33,542 nucleotides of DNA from Erysipelotrichaceae bacterium (GCA_003520745.1 DOUE01000009.1:110674-144215), one strand, 5' to 3'; shown: positions 15,851 through 24,344, numbered from the stretch's first letter. The notes: generated from the sequence alone by a model not told the origin. Numbers and translations: made by a program.

Positions 15851-17236
15851 ATGAAGTACGATACAATTAAGGAACTTCTTCAATATGCAAGCAAAGCGGA
15901 GAACAAGACGTTCAAGGAAGTTATAGAAGAAGCGAAAGGATATGACTATAACATAGATGAAATTTCATATAAGAAGGGGTTTTTCGGTCACGTCGTGGAG
16001 GAATGTCTTTTCGATTACTCACCTAACTCGCGTTCAGAACCCGATTTCCCCGAACTTGGTGTCGAGCTCAAAGTAACACCAATTAGAAGAAATAAAAACG
16101 GCACGATTTCCGCTAAAGAGAGGTTAGTGCTAAACATAATCAATTATGTCGAAGAACTGACAAAAACATTTGAAACTAGTAGTTTTAGCAAGAAAAACAA
16201 GAATCTACTAATCATGTTTTACTTATATAGTGAGAGTATGAAGAAAGAAGACTTTCCTATAGTGAAGAGCCATTTCAATAATTTCAAAGACATTGATGGC
16301 GAAATCATTAGGAGGGATTGGGAAATCATACACAAAATGATCGAAGATGGTAGAGCCCATGAATTATCCGAATCACTGACACTATATTTAGGAGCTTGTA
16401 CAAAAGGTGCGAATCACTTGAATTTGGTTAGTCAACCGAACTCAAATATCGATGCAATGCAAAGAGCCTATTGTCTCAAGCAAAGTTACATGACTACGAT
16501 TGCAAGACAAGTAATCAGCAATGAGAACTTGCAGAGAATTATAGATTCCAAAACGAAAATGCCTCAAGGTTTTGAGCAATTAGTGATGAAAAAACTAACC
16601 GTTTATTATGGAAAAACCCAGGACAATCTTTCGAAAGAATTCAGTATTGACTCAAAAGCTAAGTCACTGAACGATCTTCTAGTCGCAAGAATGCTAGGTG
16701 TAACAGGGAAGGTCTCAAGAACTATCGAATTTCAAAAGGCAAATATAGTGCCAAAATCAATTCGACTAGAGATCAACAACACAATAAGAGAAGACATGTC
16801 GTTCAAAAATTTTAATCCAAAGGAAATTGTCGAACATGACTGGATAGATTCAGAGCTTCGAGATTACTTCGAATCAACAAGATTTCTTATATCATTGTTT
16901 AGGAAAAATAACCAAGGCGATTATGTTTTCATCAAAGCTTTTTTTTGGTCACTTCCAATCTCTGTACTTGATGGAAAAGTGAAAGATACGTGGCAAGAGA
17001 CAAAGAGAATCCTAATAAATGGCGTGATTATTGACAATTGGAATGGTAAATCTAGAAATAATCTTCCAGGAAAGACGTTCAACCACGTGTGCCATGTACG
17101 ACCAAAGGCGGCATTATCCATGAGATACCCAGGTGATTCAAACTCATTTTTACTGCCAAATGGGGAGTGGATGACAAAGCAATGTTTCTGGCTTGACAAG
17201 AAATATGTCAGAACGATACTTGATTTGACAGTTTGA
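15851..17236 (+). CDS. Sau3AI-family type II restriction endonuclease
   Basis: 461 residues. Many blocks match Sau3AI as I remember it: KERLVLNIINY, FETSSF, DWEIIH-M-EDGRAHELSE, LYLGACTKGAN, ICHVRP-like HVCHVRP and the C-terminal EWMTKQCFW. The MutH-type catalytic pattern is DFPELGVELK with Asp65, Glu72 and Lys74. Sau3AI has two MutH-like domains, the first catalytic and the second for allosteric DNA binding; the length here fits both. Expected target is GATC. AAAGGGGGG precedes the start. The coding sequence is visibly AT-richer than genes outside the island, indicating transfer. Confidence 0.9.
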   Translation: MKYDTIKELLQYASKAENKTFKEVIEEAKGYDYNIDEISYKKGFFGHVVEECLFDYSPNSRSEPDFPELGVELKVTPIRRNKNGTISAKERLVLNIINYVEELTKTFETSSFSKKNKNLLIMFYLYSESMKKEDFPIVKSHFNNFKDIDGEIIRRDWEIIHKMIEDGRAHELSESLTLYLGACTKGANHLNLVSQPNSNIDAMQRAYCLKQSYMTTIARQVISNENLQRIIDSKTKMPQGFEQLVMKKLTVYYGKTQDNLSKEFSIDSKAKSLNDLLVARMLGVTGKVSRTIEFQKANIVPKSIRLEINNTIREDMSFKNFNPKEIVEHDWIDSELRDYFESTRFLISLFRKNNQGDYVFIKAFFWSLPISVLDGKVKDTWQETKRILINGVIIDNWNGKSRNNLPGKTFNHVCHVRPKAALSMRYPGDSNSFLLPNGEWMTKQCFWLDKKYVRTILDLTV

Positions 17237-17368
17237 TGTGATTTCTTTATTCAATGTTACAAGACTTGGATTTACTACAAATTAAGGAGGAATATTAAAA
17301 GTAATCACTGCCATAGTCGATTCAATGACCTTGTAGACTAGATTTTCGACGACTCGCTTATTCCAGAT

Positions 17369-17413
17369 TAGGTTAAAACCTCTTAAAGCATCAAGAATGT
17401 TCTGCTTAACCTA
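17369..17413 (+). promoter_or_regulatory. Inverted repeat upstream of the DUF262 gene
   Basis: TAGGTTAA (17369-17376) and TTAACCTA (17406-17413) are exact inverted repeats 29 bases apart, about 50 bases before the DUF262 start. They could be an operator or the base of an RNA hairpin. The remaining leader (17237-17462) has a strong AAGGAGG at 17284-17290 with no ATG/GTG/TTG after it. Confidence 0.35.
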
Positions 17414-17462
17414 GATTAATATATGTAAACTGTGAAGAATGATTTCACTCAAGGAGCTAAAA

Positions 17463-18752
17463 ATGAAAATCTATTTGAACACATTGGACAAAAGAGTAAT
17501 CAACGTTGACATTGAGAAGAGTTTCCCGAATTATAAAGAAATTGAAGCACAAAATTCTGAAGACTTTTTCGACATTATTACCAAGGACTATACAATTGAA
17601 GATGATTTAATTGAACAAATCATTGATTTAGTTGATAACAACGCTGAGATTACATCGCTTGAATCATTTAACATTAAACATTGGGTTAGTAACAGATCTT
17701 TTGGTGAACTAATTGATATGTATGACAGTGGTGAAATTATCAAGCCTGACATGCAAAGAGAATTTGTATGGGATGCACAGAAATGTTCTAGACTAATTGA
17801 GTCAATTATACTTGGGCTCCCTATACCCCCGCTATTCTTGCTAGAAGTTGAGAGTAACAAGTACGAACTTATCGATGGATTTCAACGTTTGAATACACTC
17901 GTAAATTTCGTAAAAGGTGTCCCCTGGAACGGAAGTACTGATTCGAAAAGACAAGTCAGTTCTAAACTATCAGGGAAAGTTTCAAGAGAGATTCGCGGAC
18001 TTAGTTTCGACAAATTACTTAGCGAACATCAAAGAATAATTAAGAGAAGTACTATACCCCTAATTGAGTTTAGACAACTTGGCCCAAACAACCTAAGTTC
18101 AAAGTATCTGATTTTCGAGAGAATAAATACTGGCTCAGAAAAACTTAACCAGATGCAGATTAGGAAGTCTCTTGCGTATGGTAAGTTCATGTCAAAATTA
18201 TATCTTGATGGAAACAACTGCCTACCATTACGCGAACTTTTCTCCACATATGCTTTGAAAAAAGATCAACATATTGAAGCATACTTACGAACAATTGCAC
18301 TCTCTAGAATCTATTATGACAATTTCCCGGTAAATAAGACAGGAATGAATAACATACTCAATGATTTTTGCGAAGTTAATAGAAATCGTGATATCGGAGA
18401 CGAGTATATTAGGCAGTTTACTCTTGCACTTAATGGAGTTATGACTGTTTTCATAGATTCAAAAAATGCATTTAGGAGAATAGAAAAATCAGAGAATGAT
18501 GATTTTATTTATTCTGGTAATATGAACATTAGCATTCTAGAATCTATATTGGGAGTAATGATTCACTATAACTTCTCAATAACTCAAGAGAATAGAGGAG
18601 AAATTGAAGGCAATTATAAGAGAATTATGTATTTAATATTTGATGAAGGAAGAAATAAGAAGTCAGAAAATCCATTTAGTACCAGTACTGGAACAGAAAG
18701 AACTATTAGGGCAAGGTTTGACGTCTGCGAAAGGATTCTTGGGATAAAGTAG
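17463..18752 (+). CDS. DUF262 (ParB/GmrS-like) protein
   Basis: 429 residues. The DUF262 core is recognisable: KPDMQREFVWDAQKCSRLIES (95-115 region), then GLPIPPLFL and the hallmark IDGFQRLNTL (Asp138-Arg142), a variant of the usual DGQQR motif of the ParB/sulfiredoxin-like NTPase fold. In GmrSD enzymes this domain hydrolyses NTP and is fused to a DUF1524 HNH nuclease; no such nuclease part is seen here. An extra N-terminal segment of about 75 residues precedes it. The ATG at 17463 is chosen for its AAGGAG at 17451. One base separates its stop from the HEPN gene. AT-rich composition matches the preceding nuclease gene. Confidence 0.82.
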   Translation: MKIYLNTLDKRVINVDIEKSFPNYKEIEAQNSEDFFDIITKDYTIEDDLIEQIIDLVDNNAEITSLESFNIKHWVSNRSFGELIDMYDSGEIIKPDMQREFVWDAQKCSRLIESIILGLPIPPLFLLEVESNKYELIDGFQRLNTLVNFVKGVPWNGSTDSKRQVSSKLSGKVSREIRGLSFDKLLSEHQRIIKRSTIPLIEFRQLGPNNLSSKYLIFERINTGSEKLNQMQIRKSLAYGKFMSKLYLDGNNCLPLRELFSTYALKKDQHIEAYLRTIALSRIYYDNFPVNKTGMNNILNDFCEVNRNRDIGDEYIRQFTLALNGVMTVFIDSKNAFRRIEKSENDDFIYSGNMNISILESILGVMIHYNFSITQENRGEIEGNYKRIMYLIFDEGRNKKSENPFSTSTGTERTIRARFDVCERILGIK

Positions 18753-18753
18753 C

Positions 18754-19617
18754 ATGATTTATGAATTTGATGTCGAACTGAATCTAGCTAATCTAGAAAA
18801 GACTTATTCAAATGTGAAGAACATTAAATATAGCGTTGCTGATAATAGATCAAGGTACAGAGATTTTGCTAAAGACATTGAATTGGATTATCAGTCGCTT
18901 GATGCATGTTGTGAATCCTTCGACACGAGTTTGCTAATAGGTGCTTATACATTTTCTGAACAAATCATAAAGAACTTCTATTATGAGTTAATTGAGAAGG
19001 ATCAACATACGAACAAATACTTACTAAAATACATAAATGAGAAAGCGAATCCAGAGAGATTTTCGCCTAATGTCACTTTTTGCGACATTGAATCCAGCAT
19101 AAGAAAAGATTTAATTAGTGAGTTTAGGTTTCTACTAAATAAGAATTGCAGCGAAATAAAGATATACAACACAATGATCAAAGCTAGGCACGAGTATGCG
19201 CATAAAGGCTCATATAGTTTCCAATATGACTCTTTCGAAAATGCGATTCGAATCATAAAATACATAGTTTGGGAACTTGAATTTGTTATAGATTTCTCGC
19301 CTGAAGCTCGATTCGAACTTCAAAATAATCTCAAGGAAATACACACAAACCTAAATAAGATTCTTAAGATGATAGAGACACAATCTCCTCCCATAGGTTC
19401 GAAATTTGAAGAGAATGTTCGCAATTGTTTAAGAGGCACAAGAACTAAATGTGAAGAAACAGTAGAAAAATATGGCCAAATTCTTGATAAATGCGATTTT
19501 TTTAAGAATCTTCACACTAGACTGAATGAGTTCACAAAAATTGATATTCGTAGTGTTGGTCCATCAATAGAAAAATGTAATGAGTTACTTGTAGAGATGA
19601 AAGTATGTTATGACTAA
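18754..19617 (+). CDS. HEPN-domain protein with RX4H motif (probable RNase effector)
   Basis: 287 residues, predicted almost fully helical. The segment MIKARHEYAHKGSY contains R-x4-H (Arg145-His150), the active-site signature of HEPN RNases. The upstream helix LIGAYTFSEQIIKNFYYELI and the following FENAIRIIKYIVWELE match the four-helix layout, close to the MAE_28990/MAE_18760-like groups. The C-terminal 100 residues form another helical, coiled-coil-prone part. It starts one base after the DUF262 gene and is surely co-translated. HEPN RNases in defence pairs are usually the toxic effector, with the partner as sensor. Target unknown. Confidence 0.7.
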   Translation: MIYEFDVELNLANLEKTYSNVKNIKYSVADNRSRYRDFAKDIELDYQSLDACCESFDTSLLIGAYTFSEQIIKNFYYELIEKDQHTNKYLLKYINEKANPERFSPNVTFCDIESSIRKDLISEFRFLLNKNCSEIKIYNTMIKARHEYAHKGSYSFQYDSFENAIRIIKYIVWELEFVIDFSPEARFELQNNLKEIHTNLNKILKMIETQSPPIGSKFEENVRNCLRGTRTKCEETVEKYGQILDKCDFFKNLHTRLNEFTKIDIRSVGPSIEKCNELLVEMKVCYD

Positions 19618-19729
19618 CTTCTCAAGTACATTTCTGTATATTTCTAGTATAAGTAAAATTCCACCTCATTCACTATCATCATATTCATTAAGAACTATCA
19701 ACGCATCATGACACAATTAATTTTTTCGA

Positions 19730-19756
19730 AATTATTGAATAACCAATTCAATAATT
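19730..19756. terminator. AT-rich hairpin at the right end of the defence island
   Basis: AATTATTGAAT and ATTCAATAATT pair perfectly around a 5-base loop, about 110 bases after the HEPN gene. There is only a short T-rich tail, so it is a weak terminator or a boundary hairpin. Confidence 0.4.
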
Positions 19757-19808
19757 GTTTCAATACCATTCATTTCTAGCCAAGAAATTAAGAGAGGGAG
19801 AATATTTG

Positions 19809-20351
19809 ATGATTAACACGAAACGTCTGACACTTCGTCCCCTGAATGTAGAGGATGCGCAAGAATTCTTGGATCTGGAGATACGGAATCGTGATTTCTT
19901 CGCGAAGTATTCCATCTCTCGGTCAGAGAATTTCTATACGTTGGAGAGACAAACCGAATCCATCAAACGTGCAAAGAAGGCGATGGAAGACGATGTCATG
20001 TATCGTTTTGGGATCTTCCTCAACGAAAACGGGAAACTGATCGGAACGGTCGCATTCAACGACATCATCCGTGGTGGGATCCAGAGTTGTTTTATCGGGT
20101 ATACCTTGGATCAAGAGCTCAACGGAAAAGGCTATGGCAGCGAAGCGGTGAGAGGGATGGTCGATTACGGGTTCAATGTCTTGAATCTGCATCGCATCGA
20201 AGCCGGGGTCATGCCTTCCAATGTACCTTCGCAGCGGGTCTTGGAGAAGTGCGGGTTCATCCGGGAAGGATTGGCTCGCAAGAACGTCAACATCAACGGG
20301 AAATGGGAAGACCATTATACCTATGGGATCGTGAATCCGAAGGATGAATGA
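19809..20351 (+). CDS. GNAT acetyltransferase, RimJ/RimL type
   Basis: 180 residues. MINTKRLTLRPLNVEDAQEF is the usual N-terminus of RimJ/RimL-like GNATs, FIGYTLDQELNGKGYGSEAV is the acetyl-CoA binding motif (QxxGxG/A variant), and RIEAGVMPSNVPSQRVLEKC is the conserved C-terminal part. It transfers an acetyl group from acetyl-CoA to a protein N-terminus or small amine; the acceptor is unknown. The start at 19809 has GGGAG upstream; the longer open frame to 19755 runs through a hairpin. Composition returns to that of the non-island genes, marking the island edge. A strong terminator follows. Confidence 0.9.
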   Translation: MINTKRLTLRPLNVEDAQEFLDLEIRNRDFFAKYSISRSENFYTLERQTESIKRAKKAMEDDVMYRFGIFLNENGKLIGTVAFNDIIRGGIQSCFIGYTLDQELNGKGYGSEAVRGMVDYGFNVLNLHRIEAGVMPSNVPSQRVLEKCGFIREGLARKNVNINGKWEDHYTYGIVNPKDE

Positions 20352-20353
20352 AG

Positions 20354-20382
20354 AAAAGAACTTGGGATTCCAAGTTCTTTTT
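20354..20382 (+). terminator. Terminator after the GNAT gene
   Basis: AAAAGAACTTGG and CCAAGTTCTTTT form a 12-bp stem with a GATT loop and T run; it may also serve the convergent gene ending at 20391. Confidence 0.95.
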
Positions 20383-20390
20383 GTGTTGAT

Positions 20391-21089
20391 TTAGACGAGA
20401 TTCAGAAGGGTCTTCTCGATCTTCTTGACGAATGTGACCAACGGGTCTTTCTCGCTTACCGGTGCTTTCGCATCGATCTCACGGATGAGATCCAGCGGTG
20501 TACGGATCCAGACGGCGATGGAGAGTGAAACCAGGAATTCGTGCGGGTCTTCGGAGTTCATGTAGGACTCGTCGAACTTCTTGATGAACTCCTGTACGTC
20601 GATGATCGAGCGGTACTTCGTCAGTGAATCGATGAAGGCATCGTTCTCGCGGCTGTAGTGTTTCCCTGCGAATTCCTCGAACAATTGGACCAAGGTGTCC
20701 TTGTCCGTGCTGTGGACATGCAGGTCGAAGATGTACTTGCCCCAGGGATTGGAGATCTTCAAGGTCGGTAGGACTTGGACATAGAGTTTGTAGCCATCGA
20801 TGTTGATGGATTTGGTCCTCAGGATGTCCATAGCGTAATCCCCGCGATAGAGGTCGTTCCCCTGTTCCTTATTGTTGGCGAGATAGAAACGCAGATCCAG
20901 ATTATAGTCGTAGTTGATGAACGCAAACTCGCGGGTGAAAGGTTTATCCAGAATCCCTACCCAATAGAAGGGATCCCCTTTCTCCGTACGTTTGTTGATG
21001 TGTTCGCCGTTGCCGTGGTAATTGAATGCAAAACGTTCAATCCGATGAATGATGTCTTCTTTCGTCGACAGCGTTTGGCGATTTTCCAT
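20391..21089 (-). CDS. Conserved-looking cytoplasmic protein of unknown function
   Basis: 232 residues, no signal peptide or membrane helix. The N-terminal half is mixed alpha/beta with many aromatics (FYWVGILDKPFTREFAFINY), the C-terminal half helical (FIKKFDESYMNSEDPHEFLV). I recognise no family or catalytic motif. The start at 21089 follows GGAGGAACGA; an upstream ATG at 21122 is in frame but lacks a site. It is the gene downstream of the PHP phosphatase on the same strand with a 51-base gap, so the two may share a transcript. Confidence 0.7.
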   Translation of the reverse strand: MENRQTLSTKEDIIHRIERFAFNYHGNGEHINKRTEKGDPFYWVGILDKPFTREFAFINYDYNLDLRFYLANNKEQGNDLYRGDYAMDILRTKSINIDGYKLYVQVLPTLKISNPWGKYIFDLHVHSTDKDTLVQLFEEFAGKHYSRENDAFIDSLTKYRSIIDVQEFIKKFDESYMNSEDPHEFLVSLSIAVWIRTPLDLIREIDAKAPVSEKDPLVTFVKKIEKTLLNLV

Positions 21090-21140
21090 GATTCGTTCCT
21101 CCGTGTTGTCTTCATTATACACAAGGAGCGGACGAATTGC

Positions 21141-21980
21141 TTATTCCAGCACGATTTCCAAGGATTTCAGGCCGGATTCTTTTTCTTTGGTCATCAAGCG
21201 ATGGAACGTCGGGACCATGTGGTCATAGGTGCAGAAGGATTCAAAGCCAAGATCCAAGAGGATTCCGGTCACTTTGTCGAAGTGTTCCGCCAGATCAGCT
21301 TTCTTATGGCTGTCGGAACCCAGGGTCAGAATCTTCCCTCCCAGTTCAAGATACCATTTCAAGATCTGGCGGGAGGGGGTCAAATCCGGGAGATTGTATC
21401 GATAGCTCGAGGTGTTCACTTCGAGCCCTCTATTATCGGCGATGACTTGTTTGAGGACTTTCTTGATGATTTCCTCGACTTTCAGATCATCCAGGATCCC
21501 TTGGCGGTCATAGCGTTTGATGACATCCAGATGACCCAATACGCTATAGTCCTTGTATTCCGTGATGACATCCAAGATCGCCTGGTAATACCCTTGGTTA
21601 TATTCCACCTGGGTTTTCCCTTCCTGATACTCGTTCAACCAGAATTCCTGGTCATCGACCTGATGGCTGGATAGAAGGATGAAATCGAAGGGATAACAGG
21701 CGAAGTCGGCGCGATATTCGTTGATCGTATGTTTCTGCATCCCGAATTCCGCCCCGAACTTCAACCGGATCCGATGCTTGTATTTTTCCTTGAAATTGGA
21801 AAGGGTTTGGTAATAAAGCGGAAGATCGGTCAGATGCGACGCTTTCTTTACGAGATAGTCATGGTGTTCCGTAAAGCATAATTCGTCGATCCCCAATCGG
21901 ATCGCTTCCAGGATGCTTTCTTCCATGTCTTGTTTGGAATCATCCGAGAAACTGGTATGCGTATGATAATCCGCGATCAT
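21141..21980 (-). CDS. PHP-domain phosphatase, HisJ-like histidinol phosphatase
   Basis: 279 residues. Metal-ligand motifs of the PHP domain are ADYHTHTSFSDDS (His6, His8), FTEHHDY, a mid-protein LGHLDVIKRY and the C-terminal GSDSHKK. This set is typical of HisK/HisJ-type histidinol-phosphate phosphatases, which hydrolyse histidinol phosphate in histidine synthesis. No other his genes are in the window, so a different phosphoester substrate is possible. Length fits the family. Confidence 0.85.
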   Translation of the reverse strand: MIADYHTHTSFSDDSKQDMEESILEAIRLGIDELCFTEHHDYLVKKASHLTDLPLYYQTLSNFKEKYKHRIRLKFGAEFGMQKHTINEYRADFACYPFDFILLSSHQVDDQEFWLNEYQEGKTQVEYNQGYYQAILDVITEYKDYSVLGHLDVIKRYDRQGILDDLKVEEIIKKVLKQVIADNRGLEVNTSSYRYNLPDLTPSRQILKWYLELGGKILTLGSDSHKKADLAEHFDKVTGILLDLGFESFCTYDHMVPTFHRLMTKEKESGLKSLEIVLE

Positions 21981-22138
21981 TTGAATCCCTCCTTATGTGA
22001 AAACGATAAAGTTTGCTACAACGTCCTTATTTTACTACAGGTATGCACGGGATAAAAGCAAAAGCCCTGGTAAAAAGAACCGAAAAACATGAAACCTTCT
22101 TTGTCTTGCAGTCACGATCCTTTGATCAACCGAAAAAA

Positions 22139-22162
22139 AAGTAGGAACGCTTGTCCCTACTT
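22139..22162 (-). terminator. Terminator after the 72-residue gene
   Basis: AAGTAGG and CCTACTT pair, with an inner GT/AC extension and a run of eight T in the leftward direction. The stem overlaps the stop codon of the small gene. Confidence 0.9.
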
Positions 22163-22375
22163 CACATTCTCCACGGCGTAATACAGCGCACCGTATTGCG
22201 GTACCGCCTTCAACACCTTCTTCACATAGGCCGCCGGATCCTTCTGGCTCTCATTCACTTCGAAGTAGAGCTTCAATCCCTTCTTCTCGATGAATTTCGC
22301 TTCCAAGCCTTCAACGGCCTCCACGGTTTTGATGATGTCGTCTTGTTTCATGGCGACGTTAACGATGATTTTCAT
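22157..22375 (-). CDS. Small protein of unknown function
   Basis: 72 residues beginning MKIIVNVAMKQDDIIKTVEA. The alternating pattern (beta-alpha-beta-beta with LKLYFEVNE and a helix AAYVKKVLKAV) suggests a compact ferredoxin-like fold. The start at 22375 follows GGAGG at the right distance; a TTG four codons earlier is open but overlaps that site. It is a single gene with its own strong terminator. I do not recognise it. Confidence 0.75.
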   Translation of the reverse strand: MKIIVNVAMKQDDIIKTVEAVEGLEAKFIEKKGLKLYFEVNESQKDPAAYVKKVLKAVPQYGALYYAVENVK

Positions 22376-22474
22376 GCTTACCTCCAAGGGTGCGGTTCGA
22401 CTGAACCCGTCCTTATTTTATCACGAAGCACGTAAAGCGACAGGGATGACGAACGATTGGCACGGAGTTTCAGT

Positions 22475-23119
22475 CTAGAAGACTTCTTTGCCGTGCGTGT
22501 TGAAAATACGTATGGCTTCCTGTGCCTGCGGCAGGTCGACCATCTTCACGAAGATGTCGTAGGGAAGCGTACAGGTATGCGCCCCGGCGCTCAGCGCCTT
22601 CACCACTTGATCGGGCTGTTTGAAACTCGCCGCGATGATCTGCGTGGATGCATCCCTCTCATCGATGAACTGACGCATCGCCTCGATCTCGCCGTAGGGA
22701 TCCACTCCCATCACAAGCATCCGGTTGACATAGGGGGCCAAGGTATCGCATCCGGCCAACACACCCAGAATGCCTTGGGTCGCCGAATAAATCGCCGTCC
22801 CCAGTACATGAACCGTCGGATGTTTCTTTTTGAACTCATGGACGGTTTGAAGTCCGACTTGATCAAGAGGGATCTTGATTGCGATGGAAGGATCACCGAT
22901 GGATAAAAGATGCTCCGCATCCTCTAACCGTTCTTGTGCGGTGTCTCCGATGACTTGGACATAAAGAAGAGGAAGGGATAAGGCAAGGATCTCACGGATC
23001 CTCTCATCGCGGTTCACCTTCTCGCGATGCAGGATGGTCGGATTGGTCGTAACGCCGCGAAACACACCGGATTTCAGTGCGCTCTCGATTTCAAACAGAT
23101 TCGCTGTGTCAAGAAACAT
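22475..23119 (-). CDS. Transaldolase / fructose-6-phosphate aldolase-like protein
   Basis: 214 residues of the short transaldolase family (TalC/FSA). MFLDTANLFEIE, GVTTNPTIL, the Schiff-base Lys82 in AIKIPLDQVG, and the GTAIYSATQG and VNRMLVMGVDPYGEI blocks follow the family order. Members either move dihydroxyacetone units in the pentose phosphate pathway or cleave fructose 6-phosphate; the two cannot be told apart from sequence alone. The GGAGGA site before the start is good. No PTS or sugar genes adjoin it. Confidence 0.88.
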   Translation of the reverse strand: MFLDTANLFEIESALKSGVFRGVTTNPTILHREKVNRDERIREILALSLPLLYVQVIGDTAQERLEDAEHLLSIGDPSIAIKIPLDQVGLQTVHEFKKKHPTVHVLGTAIYSATQGILGVLAGCDTLAPYVNRMLVMGVDPYGEIEAMRQFIDERDASTQIIAASFKQPDQVVKALSAGAHTCTLPYDIFVKMVDLPQAQEAIRIFNTHGKEVF

Positions 23120-23249
23120 GGGAAAATCCTCCTACGTTATTAGTGTACGACGAAATCCAGCCGAAGTGCATCCAATTTTCGCAAGTTGCACAACGCAAAA
23201 CCGATCGTGCCAAAATCGAACCGATTCCCTTGCGGAATAGGCATCGTTT

Positions 23250-23278
23250 TTGAAACCAAGGGAAGGGAATGCTACACT
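23250..23278 (+). promoter_or_regulatory. Promoter of the tandem glyoxalase-fold gene
   Basis: TTGAAA (23250-23255), 17-bp spacer, TACACT (23273-23278). The inverted repeat TTCCCTTG (23225-23232) / CAAGGGAA (23257-23264) overlaps the -35 and could bind a regulator. Confidence 0.5.
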
Positions 23279-23323
23279 GAAGAAAACGAGGGCGTCTGAC
23301 GATCGCCCATCGAAAGGAGCCCC

Positions 23324-24208
23324 ATGTCCAAGATCGCCCCGCATCTCTGGTTCGATACCCAAGCCGTCCAAGCATCACAACTCTATCTCTCCCTCTTTCC
23401 CAGATCCAAGCTGATCAGCCACACCGTTATCAAGGACACGCCCTCGGGCGATTGTGACTTCCTGGACATCGAACTGGCGGGACAAGAATTCATGTTGATT
23501 TCCGCCGGACCGTATTTCACCTTGAACCCCTCCATTTCATTTCTGGTCGCCTGCGCAAGCAAGGAAGAGGTCGATGTCTACTTTGCCGCATTGATCGAAG
23601 GCGGTAACGAACTGATGCCCCTTGATTCCTATGATTTCAGCGAACGCTATGCCTGGGTCATCGATCGTTTCGGTGTCTCCTGGCAGTTGATGTACACTTT
23701 CCTGCCGGTCCAACAGAAAATCACCCCGACTTTGATGTTTGTCGGTGAGAATTGCGGAAAGGCGGAAGAAGCCGTGAATTTCTATGCTTCCATCTTCAAC
23801 GAGGCTTCCGTCGAGTCCGTGATGCATTATGGCGAGGACGCCTTCCCGGATCTCCCGAATTCCGCCCAGCACATCGGATTCACCCTGGAAGGTCAACGAT
23901 TCGCCGCCATGGATAGCGCCTATGACCATCGGTTTTCCTTCAACGAAGGGATTTCGCTCTTGGTCTATGCGGATACCCAGGAAGAAATCGACCGGTATTG
24001 GAACGCGTTATCCGCGGTCCCCGAAGCCGAACAATGCGGATGGTTGAAGGATAAATACGGACTCTCGTGGCAAATCAGCCCACGCATCATGAACGAAATG
24101 ATGTTGGATGAGAATGAAGAAAGACTGAGCGCGGTGACGCAATGCATGCTTCAGATGAAGAAACTGGACATGGATGAACTCCGGCGCGTCTATGATCGCT
24201 ATTCCTGA
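23324..24208 (+). CDS. Tandem PhnB-like / glyoxalase-fold (3-dmu-9_3-mt) protein
   Basis: 294 residues made of two similar domains. Each begins with a LWF or LMFVGENCGKAEEAVNFY pattern (F-x-G-x-a-x-E-A-v-x-f-Y) and ends with the Y/F-G-x-S-W-Q segment (FGVSWQLM near 120-130 and YGLSWQIS near 240-250). This is the vicinal oxygen chelate fold of PhnB-like proteins. The metal site and reaction are not deducible. AAGGAG precedes the start. A decayed copy of its C-terminal part lies at 29957-30184. Confidence 0.85.
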   Translation: MSKIAPHLWFDTQAVQASQLYLSLFPRSKLISHTVIKDTPSGDCDFLDIELAGQEFMLISAGPYFTLNPSISFLVACASKEEVDVYFAALIEGGNELMPLDSYDFSERYAWVIDRFGVSWQLMYTFLPVQQKITPTLMFVGENCGKAEEAVNFYASIFNEASVESVMHYGEDAFPDLPNSAQHIGFTLEGQRFAAMDSAYDHRFSFNEGISLLVYADTQEEIDRYWNALSAVPEAEQCGWLKDKYGLSWQISPRIMNEMMLDENEERLSAVTQCMLQMKKLDMDELRRVYDRYS

Positions 24209-24274
24209 CATGATGATCATAGGAAGAAAGTAAATCCATTAATCAAAACTTAACAATTCTTCGGTCGCACTTCG

Positions 24275-24303
24275 ATTGTTTGATTCATCTTCTCCCGATA
24301 CAA
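24275..24303 (+). promoter_or_regulatory. Candidate promoter of the arsC-fusion gene
   Basis: TTGTTT (24275-24280), 17-bp spacer, TACAAT (24298-24303), 41 bases before the start codon. The -35 is weak. No ArsR gene is nearby. Confidence 0.45.
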
Positions 24304-24344
24304 TGAAAAGTGAAGAATCATCTAGAACTACCGGAGGAATTCAA

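Noticed and set aside
20775..21674. 299-codon plus-strand frame spanning two minus-strand genes
   Set aside because: It crosses the intergenic region of two well-supported genes and has no family features.
24185..24235. Hairpin after the tandem glyoxalase-fold gene
   Set aside because: The ATGAT/ATCAT arms leave a one-base loop and lack a T run, so it is not a workable terminator.
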